From Trebonia sp963811335 (GTDB taxonomy: Bacteria; Actinomycetota; Actinomycetes; Streptosporangiales; Streptosporangiaceae): a DNA stretch of 64,000 nucleotides. The notes beneath the pieces are model-generated. The model saw only the letters and a list, made by a program, of their open reading frames with translations. It made no database searches and had not been told where the DNA came from. Made by a program: the position numbers and the translations under genes. Location: NCBI GenBank assembly GCA_963811335.1, contig CAWERB010000018.1:124001-188000 (forward strand). Reading direction: 5' to 3'. Within the stretch, counting starts at the first letter, position 1. Each line of letters starts with the position of its first letter. Shown piece after piece: positions 9,000-17,614 of the stretch.

Positions 9000-10808
9000 T
9001 CACCCGGATTCAGGCCGGGCAATGCCGGGCGGTGGCGGCGGGCCGGCGTCCGCCAGGCGGCCGTCGCGGTCGAGGCGCAGCCAGCGGGTGATCCCGAGCG
9101 AGTGCAGGAACGGCACGTCGTGGCTCACCACGACCAGCGCGCCCTGGTAGCAGGACAGGGCCTGCGACAGCTGCCTGACCGACGCCATGTCCAGGTTGTT
9201 GGTCGGCTCGTCGAGCAGCAGCAGCTGCGGCGGCGGGTCCGCGAGCAGCAGCGCGGCGAGCACCGCGCGGAACCGTTCGCCGCCGGACAGCGTGCCGGCC
9301 GGCTGGTCGGCCCGCGCGCCCCGGAACAGGAACCTGGCGAGCCCGGCCCGCACGTCATTGACGGTCGCGCCCGGCGCGACCGCCCGCACGTTGTCTACCA
9401 CGGTCGACGCGTCGTCGAGGATGTTGAGCCGCTGGGGGAGGTAGCCGACCGCCGCGTTACGCCGCACCGACAGGGCGGCGACCATGGTGATTCCCGCACC
9501 CGCCGCCGCGGGCCGCGCGCCGTCCTCGGGGCCGGCCGCGGCGGGCCCGCCGCGGCCGGCCAGCGCTAGCAGCAGCGTTGTCTTGCCTGCCCCGTTCGGG
9601 CCGATGAGTGCGACGCGCTCCGGGCCGCGCATGGTCAGCTCCGCGAGCCGGCCGGGGTCGCCGGGCTCGTCGCCGGCCTCGCCGCTGCGTCCGGTGCCGC
9701 TTCCGGTGCCGCCCCGGTGGCCGTTCCCGCTGTCGCCGTCCGGGCCGGGCGCCGTGTGCCAGGGCGCCCACGGTGCGTCGAGCCCTTGCACCGAAAGGAC
9801 GGTCCGGCCGGCGGGCACCGCCGTGCCCGGCAGCGAGATCCTGATCACCGCGTCATCGCGGAGCGACTCTTCCGCGCCGGCGAGGCGCTCCCTCGCGTCG
9901 GCGATGCGCGCGAGCGCGACCTCCCGGCCCTTGCCCGCCGACACCTGCGCCGCGCGCTTGCGCCCGCCGGCGACGATGCGCGGTATCGAGCCCGACGCCG
10001 CGAGCTGGCGCCCCATCCGGTCCCGTCTGGCCTGCTTGACCTGCGTTTCAAGCAGGTCCCGCTTCTCCCGGCGCACGTCGGCCTCGGCGGCGGTGACGGC
10101 GCGCCGCGCGGCGGCCTGCTCGGTGGCGAGCATCTCCTCGTACGCCTCCAGGTTGCCGCCGTACATGCGCAGCGCGCCGCCGGACAGGTCGGCGACCTGG
10201 TCCGCCAGCGACAGCAGCGCGCGGTCGTGGCTGACCACGACCAGCACGCCCGGCCACGCCTCGACGGCGGCGTAGAGCCGGCGCCGCGCGTCCAGGTCCA
10301 GGTTGTTGGTGGGCTCGTCGAGCAGCAGCACGGCCGGGCGGCGCAGCAGCCGGGCGGACAGCGCGGTCAGCACCGCCTCGCCGCCGGACAGCCGCCCGAC
10401 CGGGTCGTCAAGGCCGACGTGGGACAGGCCGAGCCGGGCCAGCTGCTCCCGCGCCCGCTCCTCGATGTCCCAGCCGTCACCCACCGCGTCGAACGCGGCG
10501 GGGTCCACCGAGCCCGCCTCGATCGCGCGGACCGCGTCGCGTGCGGCGGCGATGCCGAGCAGCGACGCGACCGTGGCGCTGGTGTCGAGGATGAGGTCCT
10601 GCGGCAGGTAGCCGACCTCACCGGTGACGGTGACGGAGCCGGAGGTGGGGCGCGCCGCCCCGGCGATCAGCCGCAGCAGGGTGGACTTGCCCGACCCGTT
10701 GGCGCCGATGAGGCCGGTCCGGCCCGCGTTGAAGGAGGCGCTGAGGTGGATGAGCACCACGCGCCCGTTTGGATGAGAAAAAGAAAGATCGCTCAGGACG
10801 ACAGGCAT
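9000..10808 (-). CDS. ABC-F family ATPase (ribosome-associated / antibiotic-resistance type)
   Basis: About 602 residues with two ABC nucleotide-binding domains and no membrane segment, the ABC-F architecture. Domain 1: Walker A GANGSGKST, signature LSGGE, Walker B and loop LLLDEPTNNLDLDARR. A charged linker (about 235-340) follows. Domain 2: Walker A GPNGAGKTT, LSGGERFRAV, LLLDEPTNNLDMASVRQL. ABC-F proteins act on the ribosome, either as translation factors or by dislodging antibiotics. Sequence alone does not separate these roles, but the isolated locus next to a drug exporter suggests resistance (inference). I start at ATG 10808 (MPVVLSDLSFSHPNG), where the fold begins; an in-frame start at 10859 adds 17 residues without conservation. 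A low-complexity Gly/Ser/Asp insert precedes the second Walker A. Confidence 0.87.
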   Translation of the reverse strand: MPVVLSDLSFSHPNGRVVLIHLSASFNAGRTGLIGANGSGKSTLLRLIAGAARPTSGSVTVTGEVGYLPQDLILDTSATVASLLGIAAARDAVRAIEAGSVDPAAFDAVGDGWDIEERAREQLARLGLSHVGLDDPVGRLSGGEAVLTALSARLLRRPAVLLLDEPTNNLDLDARRRLYAAVEAWPGVLVVVSHDRALLSLADQVADLSGGALRMYGGNLEAYEEMLATEQAAARRAVTAAEADVRREKRDLLETQVKQARRDRMGRQLAASGSIPRIVAGGRKRAAQVSAGKGREVALARIADARERLAGAEESLRDDAVIRISLPGTAVPAGRTVLSVQGLDAPWAPWHTAPGPDGDSGNGHRGGTGSGTGRSGEAGDEPGDPGRLAELTMRGPERVALIGPNGAGKTTLLLALAGRGGPAAAGPEDGARPAAAGAGITMVAALSVRRNAAVGYLPQRLNILDDASTVVDNVRAVAPGATVNDVRAGLARFLFRGARADQPAGTLSGGERFRAVLAALLLADPPPQLLLLDEPTNNLDMASVRQLSQALSCYQGALVVVSHDVPFLHSLGITRWLRLDRDGRLADAGPPPPPGIARPESG

Positions 10809-10900
10809 GCGGAAACTCCGAGGAATGGTCACGGGGCACGCGCCACCGCGGCGCGGCACTAGGGGCCGACCTCAGAGCTTCAAGCCGTTCTCCGTCCGGC

Positions 10901-10926
10901 GGGGATAAGACGCAACCATTATCCCC
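10901..10926 (-). promoter_or_regulatory. Hairpin in the leader of the ABC-F gene
   Basis: GGGGATAA at 10901-10908 pairs with TTATCCCC at 10919-10926 across a 10-base loop, and flanking GC bases extend the stem. It lies about 95 bp upstream of the ABC-F start on the transcribed strand. Antibiotic-inducible ABC-F genes are often controlled by leader attenuation, so this is a candidate attenuator; no leader peptide was identified with confidence. Confidence 0.4.
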
Positions 10927-11175
10927 CGCGGCGCGCGTCCGCGCGAGCGGGTTTCGCCGCGGGCGGCGTCACCTCATCCGGGCAGGGTGATCCGGGCCCG
11001 GCCGCGAGCCGGTAGCAATGGCCGGTACGGGCACAAGTGACAGGGCCTCGGCGCGCTAGCAGCGCTCGTCGTGGGGCCGGCGGTGCCGGTTCATCCGCCG
11101 CGGGTGATGCGCGCCCCGGCCCGCCCGGCGGAGGCTGGCGCGTGTACTGGCGTATACCGGGAGGGGGCCTCGGGC

Positions 11176-11841
11176 ATGACGACGCAGCGTCCGGCCGAAA
11201 CGGGGCGCCACCAGGCGCGGCCCTGGTGGTCGATCTGGCGGGCCTCGTTCACCGTGGGGCTGATCACGGTGGTACTCGGCCTGATCGTCGCGTTCCGGCC
11301 CACCGAGTCGCTGACCGTGGTCATGGTGCTGTTCGGCCTGCTGCTTGTCTTCTCGGGGGCGTACCAGGTGGCGCGGGCGTTCGCCAGCGCGGAGCGCGAG
11401 CGGGTCTGGCACGGCGTCGCCGCCGCGGGCTTCATCATCGCCGGGCTGGTGATGGTCAGGCACATCCAGTTCAGCCTGGCCGTGATCGGGCTGGTCATCG
11501 GGGTTACCTGGGTGCTGCAAGGGACCGCGCTGCTCGCGATGAGCCTGTTGACCCGGCCGCGCCCCCACGCCGGGTGGACGGCGTTCTTCGGCGTGGTGAG
11601 CCTGATCGCCGGGATCGTCGTGATGGCGGCGCCCGCCGTCTCGGTCGCGACGCTTACCAGCCTGGTTGGCGCCTGGTTCGTCGTGATGGGCCTGCTTGAG
11701 ATGTTCGGCTCGCTGCTGTTTCGGGTAAGTCCGCCGCGCCTGGCCGCAGCTGAGCGGTGCCCGGCCGCGGTGCCGGGGCCTCGGCGTCCCTGGCCGCGGT
11801 GCCCGGGGCCTCGGCCTGCGCGCGCTGCCCGGGGACGCTGA
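11176..11841 (+). CDS. HdeD/DUF308 family membrane protein, copy A
   Basis: A 221-residue integral membrane protein of the HdeD (DUF308) family. Six hydrophobic helices occur as three pairs, with the family's internal repeat style: GLITVVLGLIVAFRPTESL, then VVMVLFGLLLVFSGAYQVARAF, then GLVMVRHIQFSLAVIGLVIGVTWVLQG. HdeD proteins are small membrane proteins linked to acid stress in enterobacteria; the actinobacterial role is unknown. ATG 11176 is chosen because the upstream sequence in frame is not conserved. The conserved part ends near nucleotide 11725; the remaining tail of about 38 Pro/Arg/Ala residues lies antisense to the tail of copy B. It is transcribed divergently from the ABC-F gene. 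Confidence 0.85.
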   Translation: MTTQRPAETGRHQARPWWSIWRASFTVGLITVVLGLIVAFRPTESLTVVMVLFGLLLVFSGAYQVARAFASAERERVWHGVAAAGFIIAGLVMVRHIQFSLAVIGLVIGVTWVLQGTALLAMSLLTRPRPHAGWTAFFGVVSLIAGIVVMAAPAVSVATLTSLVGAWFVVMGLLEMFGSLLFRVSPPRLAAAERCPAAVPGPRRPWPRCPGPRPARAARGR

Positions 11842-12421
11842 CCGGCCCGGCCGCCGTGCCGTCCCAGGTGCGCCTGCTCATCCAGGCGTCCGTCATCTCG
11901 AAGACGCCGATGACGGCGAACCAGATGCCGAGGAACGTGGCGAGGAACACGATGGAGGTGACCGGCACCAAGACGACGACGATGCCCGCCATCAGGCTGA
12001 CGATGCCGAAGAAGAGCGACCAGCCGCCGCGTCCGGCCTGGTGCGTGATGCCGCCGATCAGCGAGGACACGCCCTGGATGATCCAGCTGAAGCCGACGAT
12101 CAGGCCGATCAGCGCCAGGCTGTACTGCAGGTGCCGGATGAGGACGGTGCCGCCCACGATGAACAGCACGCCGGCGATGGCCTGCCACACGCGGTGACCC
12201 TCCGGCGCGCCGATCGCCGCGACGATGTGGAACACCCCGGAGAACATCAGCAGGATGCCGAGCAGGACCGTGATCACCACGAGCGACCCTGACGGCCGGA
12301 ACGCCACGATGAGGCCGAGGATCAAGGTCACCAGGCCCATCAGGAAGGATGCCTTCCAGCTGTGCAGCCGCCAGGGCGCCGAGTTCGCTAGCGAGTCCTC
12401 AGCGGTACGTTTAGATTCCAT
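11654..12421 (-). CDS. HdeD/DUF308 family membrane protein, copy B
   Basis: A paralogue of the convergent gene 11176-11841, about 255 residues. The same blocks recur: LMGLVTLILGLIVAFRPSGSL, VLLGILLMFSGVFHIVAAIG, and VLIRHLQYSLALIGLIVGFSWIIQG. Six membrane helices are followed by a C-terminal Ala/Pro/Gly-rich cytoplasmic tail of roughly 70 residues. I start at ATG 12421 (MESKRTAED); the frame is open further upstream to 12490 but the extra residues look random. The two genes point at each other and overlap by 188 bp on opposite strands, which is unusual in length. The pair probably arose by inverted duplication (inference). Confidence 0.83.
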   Translation of the reverse strand: MESKRTAEDSLANSAPWRLHSWKASFLMGLVTLILGLIVAFRPSGSLVVITVLLGILLMFSGVFHIVAAIGAPEGHRVWQAIAGVLFIVGGTVLIRHLQYSLALIGLIVGFSWIIQGVSSLIGGITHQAGRGGWSLFFGIVSLMAGIVVVLVPVTSIVFLATFLGIWFAVIGVFEMTDAWMSRRTWDGTAAGPVSVPGQRAQAEAPGTAARDAEAPAPRPGTAQLRPGAADLPETAASRTSQAGPSRRTRRQPGW

Positions 12422-12489
12422 CAGAAGTGCGCGCAGGGAACTGCTGCCTTCAGGCGGCAGGGAAGCCGCGCTCCCCCCTTTCACGGTCA

Positions 12490-12775
12490 CTATTAGATGT
12501 ATTGTTCGGGTATATTAGGAATGTGTCACGTGATGTGCAGATATTCGCTGGGGCCAAGTATGGTCCCGGCCTGCACGTCGTGTGGTGCCCCGTCACCTGC
12601 CACCAGTGCGGCGCCCGGTGCGAGCGGCCGCAGCAGAACACCGTGCTCTGCCCCGCCTGCGGCCCGCACGACGCGGACGTGAACGGGGCCAGGAACATCT
12701 ACGCCCGGGCCGGGCTGGGCTCTGGTCAGACCGCTACAGCGGCCTGAGAAACTGGCGGCCTCAGCCAGAGCAGTC
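12490..12775 (+). mobile_element. Internally deleted IS200/IS605-type element
   Basis: A short, relatively AT-rich left flank (12490-12522) precedes a GTG-started frame (12523) that reads like the beginning of an IS200-type TnpA (KYGPGLHVVWCP). After about 22 residues this jumps into the C-terminal zinc ribbon of a TnpB protein: CHQCG...CPACG, then DADVNGARNI, with a stop at 12747. The right end contains nested inverted repeats (GCTCTGG 12719-12725 / CCAGAGC 12768-12774). I infer a nonautonomous derivative that kept both ends and lost everything between the start of tnpA and the end of tnpB. The TnpB part is certain; the TnpA part is a pattern match. Confidence 0.65.
12523..12747 (+). pseudogene. 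Fused tnpA-start / tnpB zinc-ribbon remnant
   Basis: A 74-codon remnant. The C-terminal 45 residues are the TnpB four-cysteine zinc ribbon and the DADVNGARNI block that carries the last RuvC aspartate. The RuvC core and the other catalytic residues are absent, so it cannot be an active nuclease. Confidence 0.7.
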
Positions 12776-12963
12776 ACGTCTTCCGCCTCTCCTGGACGCT
12801 ATGGCGCCAGAATTTCTCTCCTCCGGTATCGCGTGCCTCATCCCGAGCGGGTGAATTTGCGCGCCTTGCCGTGCGGGAACTGGGCCGGTTTCAGGGGGTA
12901 TGACCGTCCCGGTACGCCTCGGTGAGGCGCACGTGGCCGCTATTTCCTTTAGCATCACTTCCC

Positions 12964-14022
12964 GTGGGCCCAGAGCTGATCGAGCGCGCCGTCCAGTTGC
13001 GGCAAGGCCTCGGCGCGGCCGGCGGCCTCGCCGCCGTTGAGCGGTTCATCGGCACCCAACGCGGGCTGAGCCGCGCCGACCGTGACCTGGTGCTCGACTG
13101 GGCGGACAACAACGTGCGCGGCGTCTTCGAGGTCCGCGCGGGGCATTCGACCACGGGGCTTTCGACCACGGGGCTTTCGACCACGGGGCCTTCAGCCACG
13201 GTCAGCGCGCTCAGCCTGATCGACGACCTCGATTACCTGATCTACGGCCTGACCGCGGGCGCTGCCGAGCCGGGCGGCTTCTTCGCGGGAACCCTGCTGC
13301 CGCTCGCCGACGACGACTCGGCGTGGCTCGCCGCGGGCGATGAGATCGGCTACCCGCGGGCGGACGCGCGCCAGGTCGCCCGCCTCGCCATCGACCTGGC
13401 CACCCGCGAGCCCGACCTGGTCTTCCGTAACCAGGAGAAGGCCACCCAGGGCTGGGAGTACATGCGGCGCGACCGGGAGGAGTTCGTCGCGTTCTTCGGC
13501 GCCGACGAGCTCGTGCTGCCCACCCTGGAGGCCGAGGGCAGGCTTAACGCCTACTACAAGATGCGCCGCGACTCCGCGCTCGCCGCGCGGGGCAGGCACC
13601 GGGTGGTCAGCGACGCCGGCGAGACCACGTTCGCCATGCCAGAGGGCTTCTTCGAGTTCGACACGGTGGGCATCATCTACGACGAGCTCGACGGGTTCGT
13701 CGTGGTGCCCGAGTACGGCATGCTGCGCGAGCTGTTCGCCGACCCGGCGCTCGCCGCCGACCCGCGGTACGCCAACGTGCTGCGCGCCTACCTGCGCGAG
13801 GAAAGCATCCCGCCGCTGCCGCTGCGCCGCATGGCCGCGGCCTTCCCGGGCAACGCCGACGCCGTCTTCCGCCGGGTTCTCGGCAACAGGAACTTCAGCT
13901 GGAGCCAGAACGGGAGCGGCCTGCTCAGGAAGCGCAAGCCAGGCTACTTCCGGGCGGACCCGACGCCAGGCGTGGCGGTGCTCAGCGACCGCGTACTCGC
14001 CCTGGCCAAGGGATCCGCCTAG
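12964..14022 (+). CDS. Conserved-looking protein of unknown function with a 15-bp tandem repeat
   Basis: A 352-residue soluble protein I do not recognise. It begins VGPELIERAVQLRQGLG and has no signal peptide or membrane segment. A mainly helical N-terminal part is followed by a small beta-rich stretch (HRVVSDAGETTFAMPEGFFEFDTVGIIYDELDGF, split here only for description) and a C-terminal ...GNRNFSWSQNGSGLLRKRKPGYFR end. Between residues about 61 and 78 the gene contains three and a half copies of a 15-bp unit encoding TTGLS, clearly a recent expansion in a loop. The start is GTG 12964; the frame is open to 12922 without a convincing alternative. Its stop codon shares the tetranucleotide CTAG (14019-14022) with the stop of the convergent TetR gene. 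Confidence 0.65.
   Translation: MGPELIERAVQLRQGLGAAGGLAAVERFIGTQRGLSRADRDLVLDWADNNVRGVFEVRAGHSTTGLSTTGLSTTGPSATVSALSLIDDLDYLIYGLTAGAAEPGGFFAGTLLPLADDDSAWLAAGDEIGYPRADARQVARLAIDLATREPDLVFRNQEKATQGWEYMRRDREEFVAFFGADELVLPTLEAEGRLNAYYKMRRDSALAARGRHRVVSDAGETTFAMPEGFFEFDTVGIIYDELDGFVVVPEYGMLRELFADPALAADPRYANVLRAYLREESIPPLPLRRMAAAFPGNADAVFRRVLGNRNFSWSQNGSGLLRKRKPGYFRADPTPGVAVLSDRVLALAKGSA
13146..13200 (+). repeat. 15-bp tandem repeat (3.6 copies) inside a coding sequence
   Basis: Units at 13146, 13161 and 13176 read TTCGACCACGGGGCT/C, and a fourth diverged part copy starts at 13191. The unit length keeps the frame. Confidence 0.9.
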
Positions 14023-14914
14023 GGCTCGCGCCCGCCATCCTGGCTTGGTACTGGCCCCGGCGGGACGAAGTCCGGGTCGAGCTCGAGGAAGGAGTCGATC
14101 ACGCCCAGGTAGGCGAACGCGGCGAGGGTCCACTCCGCCGGCTCGCCGTCCAGCCCCGGCCCGGGGACGGGGGCGTTCAGCAGGCCGTTCACCAGCCCGG
14201 TGTCGGAGGCCTGGTCCAGGTCGTCCGGGCTGGCGCGGGGCCCGCGCCGTCCGCGGTGCCCTGCGCCGCCTGGACCTGGACGTTGCGCAGCGCCAGCGAC
14301 TGCACGAGCAGCCCGCCGGCCAGCTGCACGTGGTCCAGGGTGTAAGCCGGGCTGCGCAGCCGGAGCCCGAGCACCCGCGTGATCTGCTCAAGGACGGCGA
14401 CCAGCGACTCCCGTGACCGCCGCTGCGAGTCCTCAAGCGCGGCCGCGATGTGCCTGCGCGCCTCGCCGCTGCGGGTGGAGCCGAGGGTCGCCATCAGCGC
14501 CATCTGCAGCCGCCACGGCAGCGACTCGGTCAGTGCCGAGTAATTCCTGGCGACCGAGAGCCTGACCACCTCGCACATCAGCGCCCGGCGGCCGTCAGGC
14601 GTGGCGAGCCGGTGCAGGTTCTCCGCCACGACCCGCCCGATGACGGTGACCGTCTCGGGGTCGAACACCGTCCGGTCGGCGAACGAGCTCCCCGGGCCGG
14701 CCAGGTAGCAGAGCAGGTCGTCGGTGTACTCCTCGCGGTACGCCCACAGCCGGTACGCCGAGCTGCGCGGCACCCGCGCACGCTGGATGACCTCCTCGAG
14801 CCGCAGGTGCTCGATGGTGAGCGCGGCGCCGGCCTCCAGGGCAAGCTCTCGCCCGGCGTCAAGCATCCGCTGCCTGACCTCTTCCGCCGCTACCCGCTCA
14901 GGCCGGGCCGACAT
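14019..14914 (-). CDS. TetR-family transcriptional regulator, frameshifted near the C-terminus
   Basis: A TetR-type regulator of about 298 residues. The N-terminal 60 residues contain the helix-turn-helix (LTIEHLRLEEVIQRARVPRSSAYRLW), and the remainder is an all-helical ligand domain. The frame from 14914 loses sense near 14230-14245. The natural continuation (SPDDLDQASDTGLVNGLLN ... EWTLAAFAYLGVIDSFLELD) is in another frame and ends at the CTA of 14019-14021, so one indel joins both. It lies downstream of a Rossmann-type oxidoreductase gene on the same strand, with a terminator-like hairpin between them. A palindrome 85-110 bp upstream of its start is a candidate auto-operator. The inducer is unknown. 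Confidence 0.75.
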
Positions 14915-14998
14915 GCCCTCGCTCCACCCCTCGCCGCACCCCTCGCCACAATTGAGACAACATCTTCATCCAAAAGTACCGTGCATCGGCACAGTGCA

Positions 14999-15022
14999 TG
15001 AGACATTAGACTTAGTGTCTCA
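14999..15022. promoter_or_regulatory. Candidate TetR operator
   Basis: TGAGACA at 14999-15005 and TGTCTCA at 15016-15022 form an inverted repeat with a 10-bp centre, 85-108 bp upstream of the TetR start. A related half site, TTGAGACAA, lies at about 14952-14960. Confidence 0.45.
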
Positions 15023-15070
15023 ACTTGACTGGCGGACGGGACCCGCAGGCGGCCCTTGAGGGGGAGGGCC

Positions 15071-15114
15071 GGGACCGGCCGGGCGCGGTGTGCACGCTGC
15101 GCCCGGCCCGTCCC
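15071..15114. terminator. Strong hairpin after the oxidoreductase gene
   Basis: GGGACCGGCCGGGCGC (15071-15086) pairs with GCGCCCGGCCCGTCCC (15099-15114) with one mismatch and a 12-base loop. It begins 13 bp beyond the stop of the minus-strand oxidoreductase and separates it from the TetR gene. Confidence 0.65.
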
Positions 15115-15126
15115 GAACGCTGGCGC

Positions 15127-15786
15127 TTAGTACGCGACGGTGAAGCGGGTGCGGTGGTGGCGGGGGGTCTCGATCTCGTCGACGAACGCCAGGGCGAAGT
15201 CGGCTCCGGAGATCTCCGACTTCCCGGACTCGTCGGTCAGCAGGATGTCACCGCCCACCCGGTACTTGCCGGTGGGCTGGCCCGGGTTGTAGGAACCGAA
15301 CCCGGCGGCGGGGGAGACGAAGAACCAGTCCGCCCCGGTGGTGTCGGCGCGCAGCGCCTCGAGCACCTCGGCCGCGCTGCCCGCCTCGTCCTTGAACATG
15401 TCCGGGAACTCGGGGGTGTCGATCAGCCGCGGGCCGCCCTCGGCGACGAGCAGCGACGCCGCGCCGCCCACCACGCCGAGCCGCGCGCCGTGCGCCGCCG
15501 CCGCGCGGGTGAGCGCGGGGAACGCGTCGAGCAGCTTGACGCCGTCGCCGCTGCCGCCCGGGGCGAAGCGGATGGAGACCACGATGACGTCCGCCTCGGC
15601 CGCGACCTGGTCGACGAGCGCGGCGTCGTGCACCGTGCCCTGGCGGTACTCGGCGTCGGGTCCGGCGGGCGCGCCGTCCGGCAGCTGCCTGGTGACGGAG
15701 ATGACCCGGTGCCCGCGCCCCCGCGCCTCGTCCCTGATGGCGGACCCCGCGTACCCGGTACCGCCGAAGATCGCGATCGTCGTCAT
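15127..15786 (-). CDS. NmrA/SDR-like NAD(P)-binding oxidoreductase
   Basis: A 219-residue single-domain Rossmann protein of the NAD(P)H-binding (NmrA-like, YwnB type) group. The dinucleotide-binding loop IAIFGGTGYAGSAI starts at residue 4, and the next strand ends VISVTRQ, an Arg that would favour NADP. The lid regions VGGAASLLVAEGG and ADWFFVSPAAGFG are as in the family. Such proteins are reductases or redox sensors; no substrate is evident. ATG 15786 follows GGAGGG about 5 bases upstream, so it is preferred to the frame-open start at 15882. A TetR regulator gene lies downstream on the same strand. Confidence 0.82.
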   Translation of the reverse strand: MTTIAIFGGTGYAGSAIRDEARGRGHRVISVTRQLPDGAPAGPDAEYRQGTVHDAALVDQVAAEADVIVVSIRFAPGGSGDGVKLLDAFPALTRAAAAHGARLGVVGGAASLLVAEGGPRLIDTPEFPDMFKDEAGSAAEVLEALRADTTGADWFFVSPAAGFGSYNPGQPTGKYRVGGDILLTDESGKSEISGADFALAFVDEIETPRHHRTRFTVAY

Positions 15787-15931
15787 TGACCCTCCACTCT
15801 GTCGCCCCGCGAGCCTGTCTCCGGGGCCTGTGCAGCAGCGATTAATCGCGACAGCGCGGCGATTATTTCGGTGGCCGCACAAGGAACGGTGCCCGCTCTT
15901 TGTGGTGGCCCGCGATCGCGCCGCCGGCCGG

Positions 15932-17614
15932 CTAGGCGCCGTCGCCTTCCGCGGGAGACTGGGCGTCTAGCCAGGCGGCGATGCTGCGGGACAGCGTCGG
16001 CATCGGGAGTGAGCCGTGGTCGAGGACGGCGGCGTGGAAGGCGGGCAGCGAGAACGCGGGGCCGAGGCGGTGGCGCGCCTCGTGCCGCAGCCGCTCGATC
16101 TCCAGCTTGCCGGTCAGGTAGGCGAGCGCCTGGCCGGGCATGACGATGTACCGGTCGATCTCCGCCGCCATGAACTCCCGTGGCATCGGCACGTGCTCCA
16201 CCGCGTACGCCGCGGCCTGCTCGCGGCTCCAGCCGAACGCGTGCAGCCCGGTGTCCACCACCAGGCGGACGGCGCGCATCAGGGACGCGCAGACCGCGCC
16301 GAGCAGGCCCCGGTCGTCGGCGTACAGCCCCGCCTCCTCGGCGAGCTGCTCGGCGTACAGGCCCCAGCCCTCGGAGAACACCGGCAGGCTGCGCTGGCGC
16401 TGCAGCGCGGGCAGCGCGTCGAGCAGTTGGAGCCGCGACAGCTGCAGGTGATGGCCGGGCACCGCCTCGTGGAAGGCCACCACGTCGATGTCCCAGCCGG
16501 TGCCCGCCGTGGGCAGCTTGGTGTTGAACCAGAACGTTCCCGGCCGCCCGCCGTCCAGCCGCGGCGGCGTGTAGTGCGGCGCCGCGCCGGCCAGGGCCAC
16601 CACGTCCGGCATCGGCGTCACCGCGCACGGCGGGGGGAGCGGGGCGGGGAAGAAGGCGGGCGCGCGTTCTTCCGCCCGCCGCACCGCGGCCTGCGCACGG
16701 GCGACCGCCTCGTCCGGGCTGATCTTCCCCGCCGACTCCCTGATCGCGGCGAGCACCTCATCCCGGCCGGACAGCCCGAGCCCCCGGCCGAGCTCGACCG
16801 CCCGCGCCTCGAGCGCCGCCACGTGATCGAGCCCGGTCTGGTGCAGTTCCTGCGCGGACAGCGGCAACGTGGTGTAAATCCTGATCGCGCGCGCGTAGTC
16901 GTCGTCGCCGCCCGGCAGCCAGCGCAGCCCGGCGTGCTCGGAAGGGCGTGACCGCGGCAGCAGGTCCCTGACGAGGGCCGTCCACCGGGCGAGCGCCGGG
17001 TGCAGCACGTCGGCCACCGCCGCCGTGCGCTCCGCCTCCCAGGCTTGCGCGCGGTCCCACCCCTGCGGCGGCCGCGGGGTGAGCGCGGGGCTGGCGTCCG
17101 GCTCGTCGAGCAGCCGCTGCGCCCAGGCGACGGCCTGCTCGGCAAGCGCGGCGACCGGCAGCCGCCCCTTGGCGGCGCCCTCCCGCAGCCGCTCGGTAAC
17201 CTGGTCGATCCACGTGCCGCTGCCGCGCAGCCGGGTCAGGTAGGCCTCCGCCGCGGCCTCGTCGAGCAGGACGGTCCGCGCCGCCGTCGCGAGGAAGACC
17301 GGCGGCCCCGTGTAATGCATTGGCGTCACGGCGTGCTCGTCCGCGGCCTGGTCGACCAGGGCCACCTCCTGCTCGGCCGCCTCGGTCATGCAGTCGAGCG
17401 TCACCGCGTCGGCCACGGTGAGCGTTCCCCGCCCGACCGCGCGCGCCTCCTCAAGGAGCCGTCCGGCCTCGGCCCGCCAGGCCTGCTGCCCCGCCGCGCT
17501 GTCATCTGGCATCAGGTCGTCGTAACCGGGAATGCCGTACATGGTCGCGGCGAACGGGTGGATCCGCAGCCACCGCGCGTGGAATCGGTCGGCCAGCTCA
17601 CGCGGTGTGCTCAT
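15932..17614 (-). CDS. DUF885 family protein (predicted zinc metallopeptidase-like)
   Basis: A 560-residue cytoplasmic protein of the DUF885 family, common in actinobacteria and proteobacteria. The putative zinc site is clear: FHEAVPGHHLQ (an HExxxGHH variant of the gluzincin motif), followed about 25 residues later by the downstream acidic block SEGWGLYAEQLAEE. The N-terminal half is helical, and the C-terminus has the conserved MPGQALAYLTGKLEI. The length matches the family. Activity is inferred from the motif; members are generally uncharacterised. There is no signal peptide. A 400-bp non-coding region separates it from the phosphatidyltransferase gene. Confidence 0.85.
   Translation of the reverse strand: MSTPRELADRFHARWLRIHPFAATMYGIPGYDDLMPDDSAAGQQAWRAEAGRLLEEARAVGRGTLTVADAVTLDCMTEAAEQEVALVDQAADEHAVTPMHYTGPPVFLATAARTVLLDEAAAEAYLTRLRGSGTWIDQVTERLREGAAKGRLPVAALAEQAVAWAQRLLDEPDASPALTPRPPQGWDRAQAWEAERTAAVADVLHPALARWTALVRDLLPRSRPSEHAGLRWLPGGDDDYARAIRIYTTLPLSAQELHQTGLDHVAALEARAVELGRGLGLSGRDEVLAAIRESAGKISPDEAVARAQAAVRRAEERAPAFFPAPLPPPCAVTPMPDVVALAGAAPHYTPPRLDGGRPGTFWFNTKLPTAGTGWDIDVVAFHEAVPGHHLQLSRLQLLDALPALQRQRSLPVFSEGWGLYAEQLAEEAGLYADDRGLLGAVCASLMRAVRLVVDTGLHAFGWSREQAAAYAVEHVPMPREFMAAEIDRYIVMPGQALAYLTGKLEIERLRHEARHRLGPAFSLPAFHAAVLDHGSLPMPTLSRSIAAWLDAQSPAEGDGA

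Noticed and set aside
13146..13200. Possible CRISPR-like repeats at 13146, 29771 and 50447
   Set aside because: The units are directly adjacent without spacers and preserve a reading frame; they are coding tandem repeats, not CRISPR arrays.
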